Assembly (NCBI RefSeq): GCF_037203765.1
Contig: NZ_JBBCAS010000005.1
Coordinates: 186,001-250,000, forward strand
Source of the DNA: Sediminicola sp037203765
GTDB taxonomy: Bacteria; Bacteroidota; Bacteroidia; Flavobacteriales; Flavobacteriaceae
DNA: 64,000 bases
Direction: 5' to 3'
Positions 34,661-43,091 of this stretch are shown one piece after another. Both the position numbers and the translations under genes were made by a program. Under the pieces are notes generated by a model. The model saw nothing but the letters and a program-made list of their open reading frames with translations. It was not told the DNA's origin and did not search any database. Numbering within the stretch: the first letter of the stretch is position 1; each line of letters opens with the position of its first letter.

Positions 34661-35290
34661 TTATTTAGTTAAGTTCGATTCAATTCCTTCCAAAGCACCT
34701 TCCATCAAGACAATGCTACCAGCATTTAAAATTTTGTAAGTGCTTAATTCTGAGTTGATTACGACCTCTGAACGCTTTAAATTGCGTGACGACAAATATA
34801 CGTTATTATTTGAATCGCCCAACACAAATAAAGATTTTTTATTTTCCAATCCCAGTGACTTCAAGACTTGCTTGAATTCTTTGGTTTTTGGAGCCTCAAA
34901 ATTGAAATCTTCAACCACTACGATCGCTTGCTCTTTTGACTTCATACTCAAAGCCGATTTTCTAGCAAGACGCTTAAGGTTTTTGTTCAATTTCTGGGTG
35001 TAATCTTTAGGTCTTGGTCCAAAAATACGTCCACCTCCCTTGAAAACAGGAGATTTAATACTTCCCGCACGAGCGGTACCAGTACCTTTTTGTTTCTTTA
35101 TCTTTCTAGTACTACCAGCTATCTCAGCTCTTTCCTTTGATTTGTGGGTACCTTGCCTCTGATGCGCTAAATACTGCTTTACATCCAAGTATACAGCATG
35201 GTTATTAGGCTCTATTCCGAAAACACTGTCAGAAAGTTCAACTTTCCTCCCTGTTTCTTTTCCTGTGATATCTAAAACTGCTACTTTCAT
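34661..35290 (-). CDS. rplD: 50S ribosomal protein L4 (uL4)
   Basis: 209 aa. The extended loop GTGTARAGSIKSPVFKGGGRIFGPRP lines the exit tunnel, here cited as GTGTARAGSIKSP and GGGRIFGPRP. In E. coli L4 represses its own operon. Its start overlaps the rplC stop by one base. Confidence 0.98.
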   Translation of the reverse strand: MKVAVLDITGKETGRKVELSDSVFGIEPNNHAVYLDVKQYLAHQRQGTHKSKERAEIAGSTRKIKKQKGTGTARAGSIKSPVFKGGGRIFGPRPKDYTQKLNKNLKRLARKSALSMKSKEQAIVVVEDFNFEAPKTKEFKQVLKSLGLENKKSLFVLGDSNNNVYLSSRNLKRSEVVINSELSTYKILNAGSIVLMEGALEGIESNLTK

Positions 35291-35907
35291 TACTTCTGAA
35301 TCGTTACGTAAGCGTTCTTATGACCAGGAACTGCACCTTTTATTACAATAAGGTTTTTCTCTGGAACTATTTTAACAACTCTAAGGTTTTCAACTGTCAC
35401 CCTATCATTACCCATTCTACCTGCCATTTTCATTCCCTTGAATACTCTCGCTGGGTATGAAGCCGCACCAATAGAACCTGGAGCTCTTAGTCTGTTATGC
35501 TGACCGTGAGTTGCCTGACCAACACCTCCAAAGCCATGTCTTTTAACAACACCTTGGAATCCTTTTCCTTTAGATGTACCAATTACATCTACAAATTCTC
35601 CTTCTACAAAATGATCAACACCAATAGTGTCTCCCAATTTGTAATCTCCTCCAAAATCTCGGAACTCAACGACTTTCTTTTTAGGAGTAGAACCTGCTTT
35701 TTTGAAATGGCCCATTTCAGCCTTGTTAGCACGTTTTTCCGCCTTGTCATCGAAACCAAGCTGAAGGGAACTGTACCCGTCAACCTCTAAGGTTCTGACT
35801 TGGGTAACTACGCATGGTCCAGCTTCGATTACTGTACATGGAATGTTCTTTCCATTTTCGTCGAAAATGCTGGTCATGCCGATTTTTCTACCTATTAACC
35901 CAGACAT
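35290..35907 (-). CDS. rplC: 50S ribosomal protein L3 (uL3)
   Basis: 205 aa with MSGLIGRKIGMTSIFDENG and the signature FQGVVKRHGFGGVGQATHGQ, whose Gln is methylated by PrmB in some species. It starts 23S rRNA folding and approaches the peptidyl-transferase centre. A 163-base leader with two hairpins separates it from rpsJ, the largest gap in the ribosomal block. Confidence 0.98.
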   Translation of the reverse strand: MSGLIGRKIGMTSIFDENGKNIPCTVIEAGPCVVTQVRTLEVDGYSSLQLGFDDKAEKRANKAEMGHFKKAGSTPKKKVVEFRDFGGDYKLGDTIGVDHFVEGEFVDVIGTSKGKGFQGVVKRHGFGGVGQATHGQHNRLRAPGSIGAASYPARVFKGMKMAGRMGNDRVTVENLRVVKIVPEKNLIVIKGAVPGHKNAYVTIQK

Positions 35908-35959
35908 ATTTACTAATTATTAATTATTAACTTATTTGTGTTTTGCCAAAATATTCAGC

Positions 35960-35991
35960 AAAAAAACAGGGTCAAAAATAATTCAACCCTG
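35960..35991 (-). terminator. Hairpin with U-run between rpsJ and rplC, possible attenuator
   Basis: On the minus strand CAGGGT pairs with ACCCTG (plus 35986-35991 and 35967-35972) with a 13-base loop, then a run of seven U (plus A 35960-35966). The shape is that of an intrinsic terminator. Because essential genes follow, partial termination or regulated readthrough is more likely than a full stop. Confidence 0.55.
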
Positions 35992-36039
35992 AATTTATTT
36001 TTTTCCATTTTTCCTTTGCACGAAGCGCCGGACATGTAA

Positions 36040-36060
36040 CCCACTTCTAACCGAAGGGGG
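36040..36060 (-). promoter_or_regulatory. Second hairpin in the rpsJ-rplC leader
   Basis: Arms 36040-36047 and 36053-36060 pair seven of eight positions around a 5-base loop. It lies between the rpsJ stop and the terminator-like hairpin. It could be a ribosomal-protein binding site or a processing site; no known leader family can be confirmed by eye. Confidence 0.4.
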
Positions 36061-36070
36061 ATTGGATAAA

Positions 36071-36376
36071 TTATACCTTTATCTCCACTTCAACACCACT
36101 TGGAAGCTCTAACTTCATCAAGGCGTCGATAGTTTTGGAAGAAGAACTATAGATATCCAAAAGTCTTTTGTAAGAACTTAACTGGAACTGCTCTCTAGAC
36201 TTCTTATTTACGTGCGGAGAACGCAATACGGTAAATATCTTCTTGTGTGTTGGCAAAGGAATTGGCCCTGTAATAACAGCTCCTGTGGTCTTTACCGTCT
36301 TAACGATCTTCTCAGCAGACTTGTCCACCAAGTTATAGTCGTAAGATTTCAATTTTATCCTGATTTTCTGACTCAT
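36071..36376 (-). CDS. rpsJ: 30S ribosomal protein S10 (uS10)
   Basis: 101 aa (MSQKIRIKLKSYDYNLVDK, then GPIPLPTHKKIFTVLRSPHVNKKSREQF cited in parts). S10 helps form the 30S head and also acts as NusE in transcription antitermination. In Bacteroidota it follows fusA directly because tuf is elsewhere, as here. Confidence 0.98.
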   Translation of the reverse strand: MSQKIRIKLKSYDYNLVDKSAEKIVKTVKTTGAVITGPIPLPTHKKIFTVLRSPHVNKKSREQFQLSSYKRLLDIYSSSSKTIDALMKLELPSGVEVEIKV

Positions 36377-36387
36377 TTTACTATTAT

Positions 36388-38514
36388 TTAAGCGGTTACC
36401 CCTTTAGCTTTTTTAATTACCTCTTCTGCAATATTCGATGGAGTCTCTGCGTAGTGAGAGAATTCCATGGTAGATGTAGCCCTACCAGAGGACAATGTCC
36501 TAAGTGAAGTTACATATCCGAACATTTCTGAAAGTGGAACCGTACCTTTAACAACCTTTGCTCCAGCCCTATCATCCATATTGGTAATAGTTCCTCTTCT
36601 ACGGTTAAGGTCACCTACGATATCACCCATATTTTCTTCTGGGGTCAATACTTCCAATTTCATGATTGGCTCCATTAGTACGGCACGTGCAGCTTTTGCA
36701 GCAGCTTTATACCCCATTTTTGCAGCCAATTCAAAAGATAGTGAATCCGAATCCACAGGGTGGAAAGATCCATCTTTCAAGGTAACTTTCATGGCATCCA
36801 TTTCGAAACCGGCCAATGGTCCGTTTCTCATGGCATCCTTAAATCCTTTTTCAACAGCAGGAACATATTCCCTTGGAACGTTTCCACCTTTGATTACGTT
36901 GATGAACTCAAGACCTGTCTTACCTTCTTCAGCAGGCTCCATAGTAAACACGATATCCGCAAATTTACCACGTCCACCAGACTGCTTCTTGTAGACCTCT
37001 CTATGATCTGCACTTGCAGTAAGAGCTTCTTTGTACTCAACCTGAGGCTGACCTTGATCTACCTCTACTTTGAATTCACGTCTTAGACGGTCTACAATAA
37101 TATCCAAGTGAAGCTCACCCATACCAGAAATAATAGTCTGTCCAGATGCTTCATCTGTTTTTACTTGGAACGTTGGATCCTCTTCGGCCAATTTAGCCAA
37201 AGCCATACCCAATTTATCAACATCCGCTTTGGTTTTAGGCTCTACCGCAATACCGATAACCGGATCAGGGAAGTTCATACTTTCCAAAACAATTGGATGT
37301 TTCTCATCAGACATGGTATCACCAGTCTTAATGTCCTTAAATCCTACAGCCGCTCCAATATCTCCTGCTTCAATAAAATCGATGGCATTTTGTTTGTTGG
37401 AGTGCATTTGGTAGATACGGGAAATACGTTCTTTCTTACCAGACCTGTTGTTCAAGATATAAGAACCAGCGTCCAAACGACCTGAGTACACTCTAAAGAA
37501 TGCCAAACGACCTACGAAAGGATCGGTAGCAATTTTAAAGGCCAAAGCAGCGAAAGGCTCCTTTACAGATGGCTTACGAGAAACTTCTTTCTCGGTATCC
37601 GGGTTCATACCTACGATATCATCCTTATCCAATGGAGAAGGCAAATACCTACATACAGCATCCAATAAGAACTGTACACCTTTATTTTTAAACGAGGAAC
37701 CACAAATCATTGGTATGATACTCATGTCCATAACAGCAGCCCTTAGAGCAGCATGTACTTCTTCCTCAGTAATAGAATCCTCATCTTCGAAGAACTTCTC
37801 CATCAAGGTTTCGTCATATTCAGCTACCGCTTCAATCAAAGCAGCCCTGAATTCCCTAACCTCTTCCTTCATGTCTTCCGGAATAGCAACAACATCAAAG
37901 GTTGCTCCGAAATTCTCATCATGCCATACGATAGCCCTGTTCTTCACCAAATCCACAATACCTTTAAAGTCAGCCTCGTCTCCGATCGGCAAAACAATAG
38001 GCACAGCGTTGGATCCCAACATCTCCTTTACTTGTTTGTTAACATTCAAGAAGTTAGCCCCCTGACGGTCCATTTTATTAACGAAACCAATACGTGGAAC
38101 TTTGTAATTATCGGCCAATCTCCAGTTCGTTTCAGACTGTGGCTCAACACCATCAACTGCACTGAACAAGAAGACCAAACCATCCAATACACGCAACGAA
38201 CGGTTAACTTCAACCGTAAAATCCACGTGACCTGGAGTATCAATAATGTTAAAGTGATACGATTGGGCATCTTCTGTTGGCTGCGCATTCTCCATTGGGA
38301 AAATCCACTCACATGTAGTAGCAGCAGAGGTAATTGTAATACCACGCTCCTGCTCTTGCTCCATCCAGTCCATCGTGGCAGCGCCATCATGAACCTCACC
38401 TATTTTATGACTCACACCAGTATAAAACAAAATACGTTCGGTCGTAGTTGTCTTACCCGCATCAATATGAGCAGCAATACCTATATTTCTTGTTAATTTT
38501 AAATCTCTAGCCAT
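36388..38514 (-). CDS. fusA: Elongation factor G
   Basis: 708 aa. GTPase motifs are AHIDAGKTTTTER (G1), DTPGHVDFT (G3) and NKMDRQGAN (G4). Domains II-V follow, with domain IV near GRGKFADIVFTMEP. It drives translocation of tRNA and mRNA. The str order here is rpsL-rpsG-fusA-rpsJ without tuf. Length is typical. Confidence 0.98.
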   Translation of the reverse strand: MARDLKLTRNIGIAAHIDAGKTTTTERILFYTGVSHKIGEVHDGAATMDWMEQEQERGITITSAATTCEWIFPMENAQPTEDAQSYHFNIIDTPGHVDFTVEVNRSLRVLDGLVFLFSAVDGVEPQSETNWRLADNYKVPRIGFVNKMDRQGANFLNVNKQVKEMLGSNAVPIVLPIGDEADFKGIVDLVKNRAIVWHDENFGATFDVVAIPEDMKEEVREFRAALIEAVAEYDETLMEKFFEDEDSITEEEVHAALRAAVMDMSIIPMICGSSFKNKGVQFLLDAVCRYLPSPLDKDDIVGMNPDTEKEVSRKPSVKEPFAALAFKIATDPFVGRLAFFRVYSGRLDAGSYILNNRSGKKERISRIYQMHSNKQNAIDFIEAGDIGAAVGFKDIKTGDTMSDEKHPIVLESMNFPDPVIGIAVEPKTKADVDKLGMALAKLAEEDPTFQVKTDEASGQTIISGMGELHLDIIVDRLRREFKVEVDQGQPQVEYKEALTASADHREVYKKQSGGRGKFADIVFTMEPAEEGKTGLEFINVIKGGNVPREYVPAVEKGFKDAMRNGPLAGFEMDAMKVTLKDGSFHPVDSDSLSFELAAKMGYKAAAKAARAVLMEPIMKLEVLTPEENMGDIVGDLNRRRGTITNMDDRAGAKVVKGTVPLSEMFGYVTSLRTLSSGRATSTMEFSHYAETPSNIAEEVIKKAKGVTA

Positions 38515-38525
38515 TTCTCTATTAA

Positions 38526-39002
38526 TTAAAATCTAAAGTGGGAGAATGCTTTGTTTGCCTCTGCCATTTTATGGGTATCTGTTCTTTTCTTCACTGCAGC
38601 ACCCTCTTCCTTAGCAGCAGCTAAAATCTCGCCGGCTAATTTTTGGGACATTGCTTTTTCATTACGCTTACGAGCATAAAGAATCAACCACTTCATTGCG
38701 GTAGAAATCTTACGGTCCGGTCTAATTTGCATAGGGATCTGGAAAGTTGCCCCTCCTACCCTTCTACTTCTAACCTCTACGTGAGGCATTACGTTGGACA
38801 ACGCGTCTTTCCATAATTCCAATGCAGATTTTTCTTCGTCTGTCTTCTTTTCCTCTACGATATCAATGGCATCGTAAAATACTTTAAAGGCGATAGACTT
38901 TTTACCATCCCACATCATCATGTTCACGAACCTAGTCACTAACTGGTCGTTAAACCTTGGATCCGGCAATAACGGTCTCTTTTTGGCCTGTTTTTTTCTC
39001 AT
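38526..39002 (-). CDS. rpsG: 30S ribosomal protein S7 (uS7)
   Basis: 158 aa with PDPRFNDQLVTRFVNMMMWDGKK and VGGATFQIPMQIRPDRK as the typical S7 marks (cited in parts). It nucleates the 30S head and contacts E-site tRNA. In E. coli it represses the str operon. It follows rpsL by 23 bases. Confidence 0.98.
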   Translation of the reverse strand: MRKKQAKKRPLLPDPRFNDQLVTRFVNMMMWDGKKSIAFKVFYDAIDIVEEKKTDEEKSALELWKDALSNVMPHVEVRSRRVGGATFQIPMQIRPDRKISTAMKWLILYARKRNEKAMSQKLAGEILAAAKEEGAAVKKRTDTHKMAEANKAFSHFRF

Positions 39003-39025
39003 GTCTTCTCTTTAAAAAGATTTAA

Positions 39026-39400
39026 TTACTTCTTAGGTCGTTTAGCTCCGTACTTAGATCTACGTTGGGTTCTTCCAGCAACACCTGCTGTATCCAAAGC
39101 ACCTCTAACGATGTGGTATCTAACACCTGGCAAATCCTTTACTCTTCCGCCTCTTACTAATACTATCGAGTGCTCTTGAAGATTGTGTCCTTCTCCAGGG
39201 ATGTAAGCGTTCACCTCTTTACCATTGGTCAACCTAACCCTTGCAACTTTACGCATTGCCGAGTTTGGTTTCTTTGGTGTTGTAGTGTAAACACGAGTAC
39301 AAACCCCTCTTCTCTGTGGACACGAATCCAAAGCAGCCGATTTACTCTTCTTAGTAATTGTGGCCCTTCCTTTTCGTACTAATTGTGAAATTGTTGGCAT
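39026..39400 (-). CDS. rpsL: 30S ribosomal protein S12 (uS12)
   Basis: 124 aa. The decoding-site loop TTTPKKPNSAMRKV keeps both lysines (K43 and K44 counting Met), the streptomycin-sensitive form, and the second loop VKDLPGVRYHIVRG is intact. It is the first gene of the block; a consensus promoter lies 45 bases upstream. Confidence 0.98.
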   Translation of the reverse strand: MPTISQLVRKGRATITKKSKSAALDSCPQRRGVCTRVYTTTPKKPNSAMRKVARVRLTNGKEVNAYIPGEGHNLQEHSIVLVRGGRVKDLPGVRYHIVRGALDTAGVAGRTQRRSKYGAKRPKK

Positions 39401-39444
39401 ACTATATTTTATATGTATAAAACTTACCCTCTTTTAAGGGCTGG

Positions 39445-39475
39445 CAAATGTAGTAATTATTACCAATAATTCAAA
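39445..39475 (-). promoter_or_regulatory. Consensus Bacteroidota promoter of the str/S10/spc/alpha block
   Basis: On the minus strand TTTG (plus 39472-39475), 19 bases and TACATTTG (plus 39445-39452) match the Bacteroidota pattern TTTG-N19-TAnnTTTG exactly. The predicted start of transcription is about 38 bases before the rpsL ATG. Confidence 0.8.
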
Positions 39476-39751
39476 TTCTAATGCATTAATTTCCAATGTT
39501 TTTTAAAAAAAGATGAAATAGCATTCTTTCAACGACCAAAAAGACAGATAAACATACCTTATTATAGACCCCCTGAAACTCCTGGTGACAATCACATCAA
39601 AATACCCAACACCCCAAAGACAATTCACACGCACCCTTTAACAACACAGAAAGAAGGCGTTAACCTTGTCAATTCAGCAAAAAAAATAGTCGATTATAGA
39701 TTTAAAACTATAAACCGTCCTAAAAAATTCCTAAATAATTATTAAAATTAG

Positions 39752-39780
39752 TTTGGTTTATTAACATGAAATTATGATTT
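39752..39780 (+). promoter_or_regulatory. Candidate promoter of the susC operon
   Basis: TTTG (39752-39755), 17 bases, TATGATTT (39773-39780). It resembles the Bacteroidota promoter but the spacing is short and the -7 box lacks the final G. It would give a leader of about 25 bases before the susC ATG. Confidence 0.35.
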
Positions 39781-39810
39781 TAGCGGTCAGCTAATTCAAA
39801 TAATTTAAAA

Positions 39811-42800
39811 ATGAGAACAAAACTAAATGGAATCTTAACGCTACTATTAGCGTTTGTTGTGCATTTGACTTTTGCACAGGAAAAAACGATTTCAGGTACG
39901 GTGACCGATCAAGACGGCCTGCCACTACCTGGGGTCAACATTGTTGTATTAGGAACCACTAACGGGACCCAAACAGATTTTGATGGGAACTACTCCATTC
40001 AAGGAGCTGCGGGCCAAACCCTTTTGTTTACCTATATAGGTCAAAAGGAAGTTAGAATGACCATTGGTGCCAGCAACACCATTAACGTTCAAATGACCGA
40101 AGATGCCCAAGCCTTGGAAGAGGTAGTTGTTACCGCACAAGGTATCAAAAGGGAGAAGCAGGCATTGGGATATGCCGTTGCCTCGGTTGGGGCAGAAGAT
40201 CTTGAGCAGAAAACTGAAGGTGATGTAGGACGTGTTCTTAGAGGTAAAGCCTCTGGGGTAAACATTACAGCTCAAAGTGGTATCTCTGGATCAGGAACAA
40301 GCATCGTTATTCGAGGCTTTCAGTCTTTTTCACAAAACAACCAACCATTATTCATTGTAGATGGTGTGCCTTTTAGTAGTGACACCAACGCTGGTGGATC
40401 TTTCGTAGATGGTAACAACGGTTCTAGCCGTTTCTTGGATTTGGATCCAAACAGTATTGCCAGCGTAAGTGTTTTGAAAGGTTTATCTGCAGCAACCCTG
40501 TATGGGGAGCAAGGTAAGAACGGTGTGATCTTGATCACCACCAAAAATGGTTCTACCGGAGCTACAAAATCCAAGTCAGAAATTACCGTAACTACTTCCT
40601 ATTTCTTCAACGAAATTGCTTCCATGCCTGATTATCAGGACGACTATGGTAACGGTTTTGACCAAAGATTTGGATGGTTCTTCAGTAACTGGGGACCAAG
40701 CTTTAGAAAAGATGGTGTTACCGGATTTGGAAACCCAGCGAACTTTCCTGGTATTTACGACCTGGATACAAATGATGGTACAATTAGACATCCATATGCA
40801 ACTGCAAGTAGCGCAACTGGAATTCCTCAGGCATTCCCAGAACTGGCCAATGCAAGATACAAATGGCAGCCTTACAACAGCGTACAGGACTTTTTTAGAG
40901 TTGGTGGTGTTTCCAACGTTTCTGTAAATGCAACAGGCGCTTCTGATGATGGAAAATTATCATACAACGCCAGTTTTGGTCATTTGGACGATGAAGGATT
41001 TACCCCAGGGAACAACCTTACCAGAAACAACATCGGTATTGGTGGTAGAGCTCAGTTGAGCAATAAGTTCACCATAACCGGTACTATGAACTACTCAAGA
41101 ACAGATTTCAAGAGTCCACCGGTAGCTGCAAGTACAGGTAACGGATCATTTGGTTCCGGATCTTCTGTTTTTGGAAACTTGTTCTTTACACCTCGTTCCG
41201 TAGATTTAATTGGTCTTCCTTTTGAAAACCCTATTACTGGAGCTAGTACTTACTACCGTCAGAACAACAGTATACAGCATCCACTTTGGACTGTTGCAAA
41301 TGCTCGTAACGAACAGGTTACAAACAGAGCATTTGGTAACTTGACTACAGTGTACGATATCAACGACAACCTAAATCTAACCTATAGATTTGGTTATGAT
41401 GTTTACAACGAACGTAATATCAATTACCAAAACAAAGGTGGTGTTGATGGTAGTGCTGCAACCTTAAGTGGAATCTACCAAACTTGGGACAACAACAATA
41501 CCATCTGGGATCACTCTATCATTTTAAGTGGTAGTTATGACCTAACAGAAAAATTGGATGTTAACGTAACCGCGGGTGGTACTACAAGAAGCACCAACTA
41601 TGACAGACAAGGTGTTGCCAGTAGTGGTCAGAATGTTTTTGGAGTGTTGAGACATTTCAACTTTGACCTTCAGGATGAAATCCAATTTACTACTTACCAA
41701 AACATTGCTGGTCTTTATGCCCAGGCCGATTTTGGTTATGACAGAATGTTCTATGCTACGTTTAACGCAAGAAATGACTGGGTTTCTAACCAGTCCAAAG
41801 AAAACAGATCATTGTTGTACAAAGGAGGAAGTTTCTCTTTTATTCCAACACAGGCGATCGAAGGACTTTCTAGCCAAGGTGGATTGAACTACTTAAAAAT
41901 TAGAGGTGGTTACGGAGAATCTGCAGGTTTCGCTCAAGGATTCCCAACTTCCGTAGATTTAAATATTGATACGCAAGCCTTCTTGAATGGAGACGGACAA
42001 ACAGTGGTTACCAACTCGGTTTCCAACACTGTGGCAAACCCAGATATTTTGCCAGAACGTTATACTGAATATGAAGTAGGTCTAGAATCAAGATTGTTCA
42101 ACAGTAGATTGACTCTTGACGTATCTGCCTATAAGCGTATTACAAAAGACTTGATCGTGAACAGACCATTGGATCCTAGTACAGGAGGTACTTCTACTCA
42201 AACAAACGTTGGTGAGATTGAAGGAGAAGGTTTGGAAATTGATCTAGGTTTGGACATTTTTAGAAGTGAAAAAGATGGCTTCAACTGGAGCGTTAACTCT
42301 AACTTTAACACAAACAGAGCTGAAGTAACAGATTTGGGTGCAGATACGGATTTAATTGTTTATTCTGGTTTTTCAAACTTAGGTAATGCCGCTATTGTAG
42401 GAGAACAATTAGGTGTAATTGTAGGTAGTAGAATTGCTAGAAACGCCGACGGAGAATTCTTGGTAAGTGGATCTGGTAACTATATTGAGGAAGAGGTTGA
42501 TGAAAATGGATTGTTGCCTGTAATTGGTAATCCTACTCCAGACTGGACGTTGAACGTTACCAACAACATGTCTTTCAAAAACTTTAACTTCAGTTTCCTA
42601 TTGAACCACGTTCAAGGTGGTGATATCTACACAAGTACTGTAGCTACCTTATTGGGTAGAGGTTTGACCACTGATACTGCCGACAGGGAGAATGTTTATG
42701 TTGTACCTGGAATTGCTCCAGATGGCAACCCTAACTCTGTTCAGATCAACAACTCGGATTACTACTTCAGTAACGTATTGTTCGGACCATCTGAATTACA

Positions 42801-43065
42801 GGTTTACGACGCTACTACTTTGAGGTTACAAGAAATATCCCTTGGATATGCTGTGCCTAAAAAACATTTGGACAATACTCCATTTGGATCGGTAAGCTTT
42901 ACTGTAACAGGATTCAACCTGTGGTACAAGGCCTTCAACATGCCTGACGGAACCAACTTTGACCCTAACGTTGCGGGTGTTGGTGTAGGTAATGGAATTG
43001 GATTCGATTTCTTAAACGGACCTAGTTCCAAGAGATATGGATTTAGTGTAAAGGCTACCTTTTAA
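39811..43065 (+). CDS. SusC/RagA-family TonB-linked outer-membrane transporter
   Basis: 1084 aa. A signal peptide (MRTKLNGILTLLLAFVVHLTFAQ cited in part as LLLAFVVHLTFA) is followed by a carboxypeptidase-regulatory-like domain (GTVTDQDGLPLPGVNIVVLG). A TonB-box-like EEVVVTAQG comes next, then the plug (RGKASGVNITAQSG, PLFIVDGVPF) and a large barrel ending GFSVKATF. There is no STN domain, so it is not a sigma-signalling receptor. With the SusD protein it imports oligomers across the outer membrane. No glycoside hydrolase or peptidase is in the operon, so the substrate is unknown. Codon use looks biased to C-ending Asn, Tyr and Phe codons, as in highly expressed genes. Confidence 0.95.
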   Translation: MRTKLNGILTLLLAFVVHLTFAQEKTISGTVTDQDGLPLPGVNIVVLGTTNGTQTDFDGNYSIQGAAGQTLLFTYIGQKEVRMTIGASNTINVQMTEDAQALEEVVVTAQGIKREKQALGYAVASVGAEDLEQKTEGDVGRVLRGKASGVNITAQSGISGSGTSIVIRGFQSFSQNNQPLFIVDGVPFSSDTNAGGSFVDGNNGSSRFLDLDPNSIASVSVLKGLSAATLYGEQGKNGVILITTKNGSTGATKSKSEITVTTSYFFNEIASMPDYQDDYGNGFDQRFGWFFSNWGPSFRKDGVTGFGNPANFPGIYDLDTNDGTIRHPYATASSATGIPQAFPELANARYKWQPYNSVQDFFRVGGVSNVSVNATGASDDGKLSYNASFGHLDDEGFTPGNNLTRNNIGIGGRAQLSNKFTITGTMNYSRTDFKSPPVAASTGNGSFGSGSSVFGNLFFTPRSVDLIGLPFENPITGASTYYRQNNSIQHPLWTVANARNEQVTNRAFGNLTTVYDINDNLNLTYRFGYDVYNERNINYQNKGGVDGSAATLSGIYQTWDNNNTIWDHSIILSGSYDLTEKLDVNVTAGGTTRSTNYDRQGVASSGQNVFGVLRHFNFDLQDEIQFTTYQNIAGLYAQADFGYDRMFYATFNARNDWVSNQSKENRSLLYKGGSFSFIPTQAIEGLSSQGGLNYLKIRGGYGESAGFAQGFPTSVDLNIDTQAFLNGDGQTVVTNSVSNTVANPDILPERYTEYEVGLESRLFNSRLTLDVSAYKRITKDLIVNRPLDPSTGGTSTQTNVGEIEGEGLEIDLGLDIFRSEKDGFNWSVNSNFNTNRAEVTDLGADTDLIVYSGFSNLGNAAIVGEQLGVIVGSRIARNADGEFLVSGSGNYIEEEVDENGLLPVIGNPTPDWTLNVTNNMSFKNFNFSFLLNHVQGGDIYTSTVATLLGRGLTTDTADRENVYVVPGIAPDGNPNSVQINNSDYYFSNVLFGPSELQVYDATTLRLQEISLGYAVPKKHLDNTPFGSVSFTVTGFNLWYKAFNMPDGTNFDPNVAGVGVGNGIGFDFLNGPSSKRYGFSVKATF

Positions 43066-43091
43066 TTATAACAAAACAAAGTATCGAAATT

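Larger units (their letters stand above)
39401..39810. other. Intergenic region between rpsL and susC
   Basis: 410 bases without a gene. The rpsL side holds the consensus promoter at 39445-39475. The middle is AT-rich with no open frame of note and a small inverted repeat TATAG...CTATA near 39693-39712. The susC side has a promoter-like pair: TTTG at 39752-39755 and TATGATTT at 39773-39780, 17 bases apart, a weaker match to the consensus. I see no tRNA or stable long hairpin. Confidence 0.6.

Noticed and set aside
36467..38496. Plus-strand open frames of 108-247 codons inside fusA
   Set aside because: They are shadows of a strongly conserved gene and have no recognisable product.
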